Below, one piece after another: positions 1 through 7,405 of a stretch of 21,700 nucleotides of DNA (the stretch's first letter is position 1; each line of letters starts with the position of its first letter). Below the pieces are notes generated by a model. That model saw only the letters and a program-made list of their open reading frames with translations, was not told where the DNA came from and did not search any database. The position numbers were made by a program, and so were the translations under genes. The DNA is from a virus. The stretch is taken from IMG/VR virus record IMGVR_UViG_3300027963_000378, positions 1 through 21,700 of that record; one strand, 5' to 3'.

Positions 1-1255
1 CTTCCATCCATTGATCGAGATCTAGATCGAAGAATTTCATTACCTTTGCAGAAGGGGGGCATAGTAAAATATTTCTTCCAGATGTAAATTTCTTAGCTTT
101 CCATCCAGTTGCAGTTAATCGGTCTCTTGATCTGTGTATAACTGGACCAGTTGCTTGTAATGCATTTTTTGCAACTCGGTGATAGAGTTTTCGTCGTCCA
201 TTGCCGAAATATCCAGTATCAATATAATAGAAATCTCTTCCATTCTCCAGACATGAAAATATCTGCTTCCTCTTGGCAATTCCTCTGAGTATCACGGGTG
301 TTTTTAAATTCTGTACCATATCCCATGTAGTGATCTGGCCACCGCTACCTAAAATAAAATTCTCTAAAATTGGATCAAAAACCATGGATTTTCTCTCATA
401 TCTAAACTCCGAATCAATCGCGCAAAGTTGTTCTACTTTTGCTAAACTTGTAACATTTCTACCAATTTCTTTAGCAGTATAGGGGTAGTATTCGTTTTTA
501 GAATCAACCCTATACTTCAATATTTTATCAATGACTGAATTTATTTCGTCGGGTAATCTGTCATACTTGTGGACGATTGGAGTTTTTTTTTGATAATCGT
601 TCTTTTCTCGTTCCCAGTATGCACCGTACTCGCAATTCATATAATTTTCAAACCAAGGACCACCTTCGGTATAGTGTATAGCCTTAGGTTTACCGTCGTT
701 TGGTTCTTTATATACACCAACTAACCAGTTCCATTCGTGTGATATTTCGCCCACTTCGCTGTCGTCTAACCAGCTAAATCTATGGAGATATTTTCCAGTT
801 TCAATGTTTACTAATTCTCGAGTTAATGCTTTATTGCTAGTATGTCCGCAGTTGATTAAAAATACACTGCTCCAATTTTTGCGAGGATAGACGTGTTGTA
901 CTTTTCCGTCCATCTTCATTCCTTCTTCGACTTTGTAGTCGTGATGTACACACATCACAGCATATTTGTCATCGGCTTGATCGAACAATTTTTTTATATC
1001 ATCTAAAAAGATAATATCGCAATCACAGAATAAAGCCCAACCCTCGTAATTCATTATTTCAGGTATTAGAAATCTAGTAAAAGTAAATTCAGTACTTGAT
1101 AATGGATCAATATCTCTTGTATATAATCCAACTTTTCTTAAATCATCTTGTACTAAAGGAACAACATCTGCTCCATTTGACCGTGCTAAAATGCTGTGTT
1201 TACAAACCTGGTAAGCTATATCTTCTCTAGAATCCCAACCGACAAAAATTTTCAT
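1..1255 (-). CDS. Family 8-type glycosyltransferase fused to a second domain, 3' end off window
   Basis: The frame is open from ATG at 1255 to the left edge (418 codons, no stop), so the C-terminus is missing. The N-terminal part (about residues 1-215) resembles family 8-type glycosyltransferases of alphaproteobacteria: it starts MKIFVGWDSRE, has STEFTFTRFLIP (54-65), a DCD metal/nucleotide-sugar motif (78-80) followed by IIFLDD, and an HYTEGGPW segment (194-201) typical of the acceptor side. It probably transfers a sugar from a nucleotide donor in the cytoplasm. Residues from about 240 form a second domain I cannot name; it contains YYIDTGYFG and ILLCPPS, motifs I associate with phage-encoded polysaccharide-type proteins. 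The start overlaps the stop of the cupin gene as ATGA (1252-1255), so the two are probably translationally coupled and act together. The glycosyltransferase call is firm; the second domain and the acceptor are unknown. Confidence 0.82.
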   Translation of the reverse strand, partial: MKIFVGWDSREDIAYQVCKHSILARSNGADVVPLVQDDLRKVGLYTRDIDPLSSTEFTFTRFLIPEIMNYEGWALFCDCDIIFLDDIKKLFDQADDKYAVMCVHHDYKVEEGMKMDGKVQHVYPRKNWSSVFLINCGHTSNKALTRELVNIETGKYLHRFSWLDDSEVGEISHEWNWLVGVYKEPNDGKPKAIHYTEGGPWFENYMNCEYGAYWEREKNDYQKKTPIVHKYDRLPDEINSVIDKILKYRVDSKNEYYPYTAKEIGRNVTSLAKVEQLCAIDSEFRYERKSMVFDPILENFILGSGGQITTWDMVQNLKTPVILRGIAKRKQIFSCLENGRDFYYIDTGYFGNGRRKLYHRVAKNALQATGPVIHRSRDRLTATGWKAKKFTSGRNILLCPPSAKVMKFFDLDLDQWME

Positions 1256-1584
1256 ATTATCCTCTCAATGTCTTCTTCATCACAATGGTCGCCCCATTGT
1301 ATCTCTACTATTTTAAGTACAGTGTCGCCTTTATTTTCTAGCTGATGCCACTCGTTTATTTGTATCCAAGTGTGATGAAATTGTGGTATTTCTATTGATG
1401 TAACATCGGTACTTGCATTGATAGTATTAATAGTAGCAGTGCCTTCGGCTACAAACCAAAATTCATTTCTATGTTTGTGTCTTTGCATACTCAATCGTTG
1501 ACCTGGATCAACACTTAGTTCTTTTACTTTAACATTGGGATAATTTTTTAATACTTCCCAATATCCATATGTACGTTTTTCCAT
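1252..1584 (-). CDS. Mannose-6-phosphate isomerase type II-like cupin
   Basis: A 110-aa single-domain cupin resembling the C-terminal isomerase domain of bifunctional ManC/GMP-PMI enzymes, which interconvert fructose-6-P and mannose-6-P on the way to GDP-mannose. The segment PGQRLSMQRHKHRNEFWFV (27-45) matches the family pattern PGxxLSxQxHxHRxEhW and supplies the likely metal ligands H36, H38 and E41, with H80 as the fourth. The end, GDHCDEEDIERI, matches the family's GxYLGEDDIxR terminus. The nucleotidyltransferase half is absent, so this is a stand-alone isomerase or sugar-binding cupin. A GATAAATA late box ends 4 nt before the ATG and no Shine-Dalgarno is visible. It overlaps the downstream glycosyltransferase gene by 4 nt, which suggests sugar-precursor supply for that enzyme. 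The exact substrate is inferred. Confidence 0.85.
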   Translation of the reverse strand: MEKRTYGYWEVLKNYPNVKVKELSVDPGQRLSMQRHKHRNEFWFVAEGTATINTINASTDVTSIEIPQFHHTWIQINEWHQLENKGDTVLKIVEIQWGDHCDEEDIERII

Positions 1585-1588
1585 GGAA

Positions 1589-1596
1589 TATTTATC
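1589..1596 (-). promoter_or_regulatory. T4-type late promoter box GATAAATA before the cupin gene
   Basis: GATAAATA on the minus strand lies in the 33-nt gap between uvsY and the cupin gene and ends 4 nt before the cupin ATG. It matches the T4 late consensus TATAAATA at 7 of 8 positions. Initiation 5-7 nt downstream would fall on the start codon itself. Confidence 0.6.
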
Positions 1597-1617
1597 TACG
1601 TATATTATTCATAGGTG

Positions 1618-2073
1618 TCATAAAGAAGCATCTTCCATTCCAGCTACTCGTAGCTTAATAACATTGCTAAGTTGCCACTGTTTGATGTCGAGTGCTTTGA
1701 TAATGCCTAACCATTTATTTCTTAGCAGAGCAAACTCGTTAATAATTTTTTCATAATCAACGACATCGCTCTCGCCGTCTACGTATTTTTCCACGTCTCT
1801 GCTACTGAGAGCTCTTTGATAATTCTCAAGATATTTCTTGAAGAACTGGCTACGTAGACGGCGGAGTTCGATGTTCAAGTATTCTAATATCGCTTCAATT
1901 TCTTGAAGTTGGTTGTAACGATGTTCAACGATGCCTGGCATACTTGCCGCAGCTTTCTCGATATTTCCAGTAATCTTTACCTCCTTGCGAGCATCATTTA
2001 GCTCACTTTCAAAGAAAAGAATCGCATCTGGAATATTTGATAGATCTTGGCTTACGGATGTGTACCAGGTCAT
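1618..2073 (-). CDS. uvsY: UvsY recombination mediator
   Basis: A 151-aa protein (T4 UvsY has 137) recognised by its helical core: HRYNQLQEIEAILEYLNIEL followed by RRLRSQFFKKYLE and ALSSRDVEKYVDGESDVVD, the strongly conserved block of marine T4-like UvsY. In T4, UvsY forms a ring that loads UvsX recombinase onto gp32-covered ssDNA in recombination-dependent replication and repair. It follows uvsX and the 78-aa acidic gene in one tight unit: its ATG lies 3 nt past the upstream stop, so it is almost certainly cotranscribed with uvsX. No own promoter is seen. The identification rests on these motifs and on the gp32-uvsX-uvsY context. Confidence 0.93.
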   Translation of the reverse strand: MTWYTSVSQDLSNIPDAILFFESELNDARKEVKITGNIEKAAASMPGIVEHRYNQLQEIEAILEYLNIELRRLRSQFFKKYLENYQRALSSRDVEKYVDGESDVVDYEKIINEFALLRNKWLGIIKALDIKQWQLSNVIKLRVAGMEDASL

Positions 2074-2076
2074 GTT

Positions 2077-2313
2077 TTACTCGTCATCATAATCGTAATC
2101 GTCGTCTTCGTCTTCCCCTTCATCGAGGTCGAGGAAAACACGGATAGCATCATCTAAGTGATCATCATGCCCGAGGGCCTCTGTTAGATTCTGCTCTGTA
2201 GCACCGTGATCGCTGAGAAGATCCACAAATCTTTCAGCTACTACAGTTACTTGTTTCTTATCTGTATATTCTCTGAGAAGGTCCCACATCTCAACAATCA
2301 GTGCTTCATTCAT
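2077..2313 (-). CDS. Small acidic hypothetical protein between uvsX and uvsY
   Basis: A 78-aa protein I do not recognise by name. The first 60 residues look helical (MWDLLREYTDKKQVTVVAER, then LSDHGATEQNLTEAL and HLDDAIRVFLD) and resemble a hypothetical found beside uvsX in marine T4-like phages. The last 17 residues are almost all acidic (GEDEDDDYDYDDE). No membrane segment or Cys cluster is present. Its ATG overlaps the uvsX stop (ATGA, 2310-2313) and its stop is 3 nt from the uvsY start, so it is made in fixed ratio with both recombination proteins. A role tuning UvsX/UvsY/gp32 assembly, for example by contacting basic DNA-binding surfaces, is inference only. Confidence 0.8.
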   Translation of the reverse strand: MNEALIVEMWDLLREYTDKKQVTVVAERFVDLLSDHGATEQNLTEALGHDDHLDDAIRVFLDLDEGEDEDDDYDYDDE

Positions 2314-3374
2314 GCTAAAATTTCTCCAGTTTCTTCATCTATGACATCTACAACCACTTCTGGCTTCTTATATATATGATCTTCCATAACCATATTTAAT
2401 AATTCACCTGACCATTGTTTACGATATTCGATAAATTCTTTTCCTTTAGAATCAATATATTTTAACCGATTACCTTGCTGTGTAATCAAACCTTTCTTTT
2501 CAAAAAGTTCAAGCAAGCCACTATACGGATTCATACCTGTTTCATAAGGAATTTTAATCTGGAGTGTTTCAAATGGTTTAGAATAACGTGTTTTCATGAT
2601 CTTACAAGCAGCACGAATACCGTTAACTTCACTAACCTTATTACCATCTTCATCTTCTTTTAGTTTTAGTTTCTTCATAGCGACTACGATTGAGCTTGCA
2701 TAAACGAAACCTTGCCCGCCACTAATCTTATCATCCGGGTCAAACATGTCTTGACTCGCGTAAGTATGATTTGTACAAACCATGCCAACATTGTAAGATC
2801 CAAACATATTAACACAGTTTCTTACAAGTGCTGTTAGTGCTTTAGGTTTACGACCCATGTCACCTTTTAGATCTCCTGCCTCAAACTGATTAATGTCAGT
2901 TGGAGTGAGCAACATGCCTAAACTATCAATTACAAACAATACTTTCGGACGATCTTCTGCCGCAAGCAGTTTATATTCTTTCATGAATTCATGGATAGTT
3001 CTAGCAACATCGTCAATCATTGCCATGTTTAGTTTTAGTAGTTTGTCTTCGCCTGTATCAACACCAAGAGCATGTAGCCATTTTTCATCAAGTGCGTTCT
3101 CACTGTCAACGAGCACTACGAAAATACCTTGCTCTTGTGCGTTCTTGACAATGTTGCCTGAACAGATATAACTCTTACCTGCACCCGATTCTCCAGCAAA
3201 GACGGTCACTTTACCTAGCGGAATGCCTCTTTGGAAGTCTCCGCTGATGAGATAATTGAGAGCGTAGTTGCCCGTGCCAACCCAATCGGTTGGATCATTG
3301 AAACCGACACCTAGGCCGTCGATACTCTTAGTTAATGTTTTACGAAATTTAGTTATGTCGAATGTCTTAGCCAT
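2310..3374 (-). CDS. uvsX: UvsX RecA-like recombinase
   Basis: A 354-aa protein, a little shorter than T4 UvsX. It has Walker A GESGAGKS (61-68), the DSENALD strand carrying the presumed catalytic Glu (E92), Walker B LFVID (146-150) and the loop region around DPDDKISGGQGF (212-223) that corresponds to DNA-binding loops of RecA proteins. UvsX forms the ATP-dependent presynaptic filament for strand exchange and recombination-dependent replication. A strong Shine-Dalgarno (AAGGGG) stands before the ATG at 3374. It lies downstream of gp32, separated by an 80-nt gap holding a large hairpin, and overlaps the next gene by 4 nt. The C-terminal 30 residues are acidic, as is common in RecA-family proteins. 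Confidence 0.96.
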   Translation of the reverse strand: MAKTFDITKFRKTLTKSIDGLGVGFNDPTDWVGTGNYALNYLISGDFQRGIPLGKVTVFAGESGAGKSYICSGNIVKNAQEQGIFVVLVDSENALDEKWLHALGVDTGEDKLLKLNMAMIDDVARTIHEFMKEYKLLAAEDRPKVLFVIDSLGMLLTPTDINQFEAGDLKGDMGRKPKALTALVRNCVNMFGSYNVGMVCTNHTYASQDMFDPDDKISGGQGFVYASSIVVAMKKLKLKEDEDGNKVSEVNGIRAACKIMKTRYSKPFETLQIKIPYETGMNPYSGLLELFEKKGLITQQGNRLKYIDSKGKEFIEYRKQWSGELLNMVMEDHIYKKPEVVVDVIDEETGEILA

Positions 3375-3396
3375 TTCTGCCCCTTAAAATAATTAT

Positions 3397-3459
3397 GGAA
3401 TATTCGGTGAATTTCGGGGGATTTTCATGGAAAATATCCCCCGAATTATTCGAATTATT
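3397..3459 (-). repeat. Long imperfect hairpin with tandem 9-mer between gp32 and uvsX
   Basis: The core arms TTCGGGGG (3413-3420) and CCCCCGAA (3438-3445) pair perfectly; inside them ATTTTC pairs with GAAAAT around an ATG loop, leaving a 2-nt bulge. Outside, AATAATTCG occurs twice in tandem on the minus strand (3442-3459) and overlaps the gp32 stop codon; a related GAATATTCG lies on the far side (3398-3406). No U-run follows on the minus strand, so it is not a standard intrinsic terminator. It may set the gp32:uvsX ratio by processing or attenuation, or be a protein-binding site. Confidence 0.7.
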
Positions 3460-4432
3460 TAGACTGCCTTGCGCGGATCATGCTAAGGATATCATTAGCA
3501 TTACTCTGACCTGCTGGCTTAGATTCGGCAGTAGCAGCGGGTGCTGCTGTCTTTGTGACTACAGGATCCGGATCAAACGGAATGTTGTCCTCATCTGCTA
3601 CAACAACTTTTGCTGTTGTTCTAGTGTTCGGATCACCAGTTGCAGCACTCATACCGCTCGGGCGGTAATATTGTCCCCAACGCTCTGAGTCAAATGCGTC
3701 ACCGTCAACAGATGCTTCAAACATTTCCTTAATAACTTTAAGCTCAACATCAGTTGGCTTCTTAGGGAGGAAGTCCTTAAGGCTGAACAATCCGTTTTTA
3801 TTGACTGCTTCGACGTCTGAATTGCTTAGAGCACGTTCACGACGTCCCCACTTACTTGTGCTGTAGTCTGCGTATCCGCCTTTGCTAGTCTTAGCGATGC
3901 GGAAATCAAGACCATGTGCATAGTCGGTTGGCAAATCTTCAATCTCAGGATCAAGCAATGCTGCACGAACGATCTGGAAAATCTGTGGACCAATGATAAA
4001 CCTGCGGATCGGATTTTCTGGAGTTGCATCTTCTTTAATAGGATCTTCAACTACAAGTCCTTGGAAAAGATAACTCTTCTTTTTCCAATACTTACGACCC
4101 ATATCTTCGAGGCTTTTGTCCTTAAACCAGCCGCGAACTTCGCTCAACACTGGACAAGTTTCCCCCCACATTTCTACGCAAGGTACTTGTATTTGTACTT
4201 GGCGACTGTCTGTTTCGCCCTTAACGCCATTGAATGGAAGTTTAATCATCGCACGTTCGACCCAGAAGAACGTGTTGTTTGCGTCACCGTCTGGAAGGAA
4301 GCGAACTACTGCTTCTTGGCCTTCTTTGAGATTCCAGAACGGATAAATTCCGTTATCTCCGCCGCCTTGATTTCCAGATGAACGTGTTTCTTGCTCGCGT
4401 AATTTAGCGCGAATTTCTGCTAATGATGCCAT
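3455..4432 (-). CDS. 32: gp32 single-stranded DNA-binding protein
   Basis: A 325-aa protein (T4 gp32 has 301). The N-terminus (MASLAEIRAKLREQE) is the basic LAST-like cooperativity region. The core has YPFWNLKEGQEAVVRFLPDG (30-49), FFWVER, VPCVEMWGETCPVL (83-96) and YWKKKSYLFQGLV, the OB-fold elements of marine T4-like gp32. Only two Cys (C85, C93) are seen in the region where T4 has a His-Cys3 zinc site, so the zinc ligand set differs or is lost. The C-terminal third is low-complexity (Ala, Thr, Asp, Pro) and ends with NDILSMIRARQ, basic rather than acidic at the tip. gp32 coats ssDNA during replication and recombination. A sigma70-like promoter lies 67-96 nt upstream; AGGAG precedes the ATG. 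Confidence 0.95.
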   Translation of the reverse strand: MASLAEIRAKLREQETRSSGNQGGGDNGIYPFWNLKEGQEAVVRFLPDGDANNTFFWVERAMIKLPFNGVKGETDSRQVQIQVPCVEMWGETCPVLSEVRGWFKDKSLEDMGRKYWKKKSYLFQGLVVEDPIKEDATPENPIRRFIIGPQIFQIVRAALLDPEIEDLPTDYAHGLDFRIAKTSKGGYADYSTSKWGRRERALSNSDVEAVNKNGLFSLKDFLPKKPTDVELKVIKEMFEASVDGDAFDSERWGQYYRPSGMSAATGDPNTRTTAKVVVADEDNIPFDPDPVVTKTAAPAATAESKPAGQSNANDILSMIRARQSK

Positions 4433-4455
4433 GTTGCCTATCTCCTATGTTGCCT
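4431..4455 (-). promoter_or_regulatory. gp32 ribosome-binding region with a direct repeat
   Basis: On the minus strand the 9-mer AGGCAACAT occurs twice with a 16-nt period (4447-4455 and 4431-4439), flanking the Shine-Dalgarno AGGAGAT. The second copy supplies AT of the start codon. T4 gp32 represses its own translation by binding its leader; a repeat framing the initiation site fits such an operator, but that is inference. Confidence 0.5.
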
Positions 4456-4478
4456 TGGCTTTTACTTTTTTGTGCCTA

Positions 4479-4514
4479 ATAAAAAACTGCACTATATTAC
4501 TATAGCGCAGTTTT
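4479..4514 (-). terminator. Hairpin terminator after the 942-aa gene, overlapping the gp32 promoter
   Basis: AAAACTGC (4483-4490) pairs with GCAGTTTT (4507-4514); after one A-C mismatch CTATA (4492-4496) pairs with TATAG (4501-4505) around a 4-nt loop. On the minus strand the stem is followed by TTTTTT, giving a typical intrinsic terminator 31 nt past the stop of the upstream gene. RNA started at the embedded promoter would lack the 5' arm and so should not terminate here. Confidence 0.75.
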
Positions 4515-4528
4515 ATTTATCATGTCAA
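4499..4528 (-). promoter_or_regulatory. sigma70-like promoter for gp32
   Basis: TTGACA (minus strand, 4523-4528; 6/6) and TATAGT (4499-4504; 5/6) are separated by 18 nt. This is the best host-type promoter I found and lies upstream of the gp32-uvsX-uvsY set, as expected for early or middle replication genes. A GATAAATA late-type box (4514-4521) lies in the spacer. Confidence 0.7.
4514..4521 (-). promoter_or_regulatory. GATAAATA late-type box inside the gp32 promoter spacer
   Basis: GATAAATA on the minus strand matches the T4 late consensus at 7 of 8 positions and overlaps the spacer of the TTGACA/TATAGT promoter by all 8 nt. It is 81 nt from the gp32 ATG. It could allow late transcription of gp32 or be fortuitous. 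Confidence 0.4.
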
Positions 4529-4544
4529 TCTTTATTTTAGTTTT

Positions 4545-7373
4545 TTATAGGCCTGCTAGCTCTCTAATTCTGCCTAGTTCATAAACTTCTGAATCCTGAT
4601 GAGGAGCAATTTCACGTACTAACTTTTCTGCTAACTGTGCTGCTACTGGGCCATATTTCTTTTCTACTTTAATAACTACGCCTTCTGGACCTGGAGGAAA
4701 TGTTCCCTTTTCTCTATCATAGAATGAGCCTATAAATTCTGCAAGTTCTTTTAGATCAAATGGTTCTTGTCCTGGGCCTGTCATCTGTGGAGGATTTAAT
4801 CTATCTTCATCCTCATCTTCTGCTGCTGCTGGTTCTTCTTCGGGAGGAACCTCGCCTGTTGGTTGTGCTGCTGCGTCTGTTGGTGCTGCTGGATCAACAG
4901 CTGGTTCTTCTTCGGGCTCTGCTGCAGGCTCTGCTGCTGTCTGGTCTTGTTCTAAGTCGCCTACTTCAATTTGATTTTCAATTTCTGGAGCGTTTTCTTT
5001 GATCCATTCCATTACTAACGGCCTTACACAAGCATCAGCACCGTCGCTTGATGATTTAGCCAATTCTTCTATTTGCTTATTGAGCTGAGGGTCATCTATG
5101 ATGCCTTTAAGGCTCTCAATGGCATTTAATCCGTTTGTGCCTGCTGAGAAATGTTCTGGCATTAGCTTGTTCAATTCAGCAACGGCTTGATTTTTTACAT
5201 CTTCGTCTTTGCTTAATACGCCCGACTCTTCATAGATCATGCTGTCGAGTATGTCTTCGAATTCTTTTAGTAAATCAAACTTACTTTCTTGTTTTGTATT
5301 TTGATTTTCTTCATCAACCTGTAATAAATTTTCTAAATCTTCAAATGCGATACCTTCTTTTGAAGCTTCTTTATTTCCATAAAAAATAGGTAGAATTTCG
5401 GCATTTGACATCATCTTTTTAATTAAATTAATTGCTTCTTTTTTCTGTTCCGAATCTATTAACGGTGTTCCTCTAGTTGATCTAGTATCCCAATCGTCTG
5501 CTAGATTCGCCAAAGGACGAGCAACGGGGTTGTCGATTCCGTATAAACTGTTCACAAGATGTTGGATGTAACCCGGCCATGTAGTTGCCTTATTTGCACT
5601 ATCATACCTTACTTTCATCAACTTTAAACGTGCTTCAACTTTTTCTACAGAGTACTTTGCGTTTTTATCTTTAGGATTTTCTTGAGCTGCTTGTATCATA
5701 GTTTTATGCTGTTTCATGGTATGAACTAGCATGTCTCTAATCTTATCCTTATGGAATTCTTCTATCTGTATTTTAGGATGTTGGTCTAGGACCATCTTAA
5801 GTTCATAAGCTGGATCACGTTCTTTGCCTTTATAATCGGACACAGGTTCGTCAGCAGCATCGCTAGCATCATAAGGATCAGCCTTCTTAGGACCTTCCTC
5901 TAACTCGTCGGAATTTGTATGTTCAGACTTAGCATGTTCGATCCACTCGCCTAATTTATTCAATGCTGCTTGTATTGGTCCAGTCAACTTTGCTACTTCT
6001 CTCATATCAGCAAAATCGGTTAAACTCCACTCAACAGTGCGCTCTAGCTCTCTTGAAGTCTGTTCTACCCATTCTTCTACAGCATCTAATGCAGCTTCTG
6101 GTGTTGAGTGCATACTCTGTGCCTCATCAATGCCAGACCCAGATAGTTCTTGTTCAAATCTTTGAGAAACCCAATCCATTGGATCACCTTCTCGGCCTTT
6201 TTGCACACCATATGGCATGTCGCCCGATGCAGCATAGTAGCTGTATAGGGCATCAAAAAGTTCTTCACTCATGTCACCGCCAGCTTTAAAATCTGCAACA
6301 TCTTGTCTAAAGTTATTAATAATACTATCGAGATCGTTCCCGCTTTCGTACATATCGGCCGACATACTGTTCTCCCTAAGATCCCCGTTTAATTCTATTT
6401 CACCACTTTCACCTAAAAGGTCTGTAATATATGGAAATAATTCAGTTAATTCTTCATTAAATTGATGTAGAGTAAATCTATCTTTTAATTGCTCGAGCAT
6501 ATCAGAGTCGATCTCTTTTTTCTGTATCGATTGAAAACTTTCCTTCATCGCTACATAATTCTTTTGTTTCTGTATACTTTCAAGAGTCTTCTTTAGACTT
6601 ACACTTTTATTTTTTGCAGCTCGAGCTATGCCTGATACATCTGTGTTCTCTAAAAATGCTGCACGATTTACGAGATGATTAAATCTACGTAGGCTGTAAA
6701 TGTTTTCACTTAGACTTACTACATATTGACCAAAATCATCGTAAGGGCTACCACCATTTGACACATGACGTTGCATCGCACGAGCACCTGCTAGGTGTAC
6801 GAAAGGATATTTAAAGCGTTCTCCATTTTCACTTTCAATGAAGAGAGCATCTATATTTCTAGTTCTACTGTTTGGACTGTCTTCTTCGATACGCTTCGAA
6901 TGTCTGATGATCAATTTAGTGTTCTCGAGCTTCTGATAGCTTGATCTTGTTGATCCATATAGTGATGATTCGCTCATAGTTAGATCCTTAGTTTTTTCTT
7001 GTGTCTTCGAAAGGAATTCATAATCCCTCTTGTCTAAGTTCTTTTTGATAATATCTTTTGGTTCAAAATTTAAAAGTTTACTTTTAGCAAAGCGTCTCAT
7101 TTCTTTTAAGAAATTAAACCATCTTTTCTTAGACATAGGGTCGTCTGACTCTAAAATGTCAGTGCTGTAAAATATTTTCATCGACTCTTGGTCTGCTATA
7201 CTAATACTAACATTTGCGAGTTTCTCGCCGTTCGGTGCAAAGTCAAAGTCAAAAAATACTGCTTCATTAGGATCTACAGTGCTCATCCCTTGCTCGTTGC
7301 CGAGGCGCACTTGAGGGAAGTGTCCTTTAAGTTTTAGAAACAGGTCGTTGCTGATCGTATTGTTTATTGACAT
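4545..7373 (-). CDS. Large putative virion structural protein (942 aa), function unknown
   Basis: I do not recognise a named family, though the opening (LFLKLKGHFPQVRLGNEQG, then DPNEAVFFDFDF) and the last domain (LAEFIGSFYDREKGTFPPGP, about 880-900) resemble a large hypothetical structural protein of marine T4-like phages. Residues 1-300 look globular; 330-780 are mainly helical and charged. About residues 805-860 form a low-complexity Ala/Pro/Glu linker, and a compact 75-residue C-terminal domain follows. There are no membrane segments or catalytic motifs that I can see. It lies between terminase and gp32, is preceded by GATAAATA ending 7 nt before the ATG and is followed by a terminator, so it forms its own late unit. 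A head, neck or internal virion protein is plausible. Confidence 0.75.
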   Translation of the reverse strand: MSINNTISNDLFLKLKGHFPQVRLGNEQGMSTVDPNEAVFFDFDFAPNGEKLANVSISIADQESMKIFYSTDILESDDPMSKKRWFNFLKEMRRFAKSKLLNFEPKDIIKKNLDKRDYEFLSKTQEKTKDLTMSESSLYGSTRSSYQKLENTKLIIRHSKRIEEDSPNSRTRNIDALFIESENGERFKYPFVHLAGARAMQRHVSNGGSPYDDFGQYVVSLSENIYSLRRFNHLVNRAAFLENTDVSGIARAAKNKSVSLKKTLESIQKQKNYVAMKESFQSIQKKEIDSDMLEQLKDRFTLHQFNEELTELFPYITDLLGESGEIELNGDLRENSMSADMYESGNDLDSIINNFRQDVADFKAGGDMSEELFDALYSYYAASGDMPYGVQKGREGDPMDWVSQRFEQELSGSGIDEAQSMHSTPEAALDAVEEWVEQTSRELERTVEWSLTDFADMREVAKLTGPIQAALNKLGEWIEHAKSEHTNSDELEEGPKKADPYDASDAADEPVSDYKGKERDPAYELKMVLDQHPKIQIEEFHKDKIRDMLVHTMKQHKTMIQAAQENPKDKNAKYSVEKVEARLKLMKVRYDSANKATTWPGYIQHLVNSLYGIDNPVARPLANLADDWDTRSTRGTPLIDSEQKKEAINLIKKMMSNAEILPIFYGNKEASKEGIAFEDLENLLQVDEENQNTKQESKFDLLKEFEDILDSMIYEESGVLSKDEDVKNQAVAELNKLMPEHFSAGTNGLNAIESLKGIIDDPQLNKQIEELAKSSSDGADACVRPLVMEWIKENAPEIENQIEVGDLEQDQTAAEPAAEPEEEPAVDPAAPTDAAAQPTGEVPPEEEPAAAEDEDEDRLNPPQMTGPGQEPFDLKELAEFIGSFYDREKGTFPPGPEGVVIKVEKKYGPVAAQLAEKLVREIAPHQDSEVYELGRIRELAGL

Positions 7374-7380
7374 AGTTGAT

Positions 7381-7388
7381 TATTTATC
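7381..7388 (-). promoter_or_regulatory. Late promoter box GATAAATA before the 942-aa gene
   Basis: GATAAATA in the 32-nt gap after terminase ends 7 nt before the ATG at 7373. An AGGA overlaps the box but is 13 nt from the ATG, far for a Shine-Dalgarno. Transcription would start at or within two bases of the ATG. Confidence 0.6.
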
Positions 7389-7405
7389 CTATATAGATTG
7401 TAATA

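Noticed and set aside
3914-4381. A 155-aa plus-strand ORF
   Set aside because: Antisense to the conserved core of gp32, with no ribosome site; it is a shadow.
4760-5002. A Leu-rich plus-strand ORF that looks like a membrane protein
   Set aside because: It is the antisense of the Ala/Pro/Glu linker of the 942-aa gene; the Leu runs come from complementing GAA/GCA codons.
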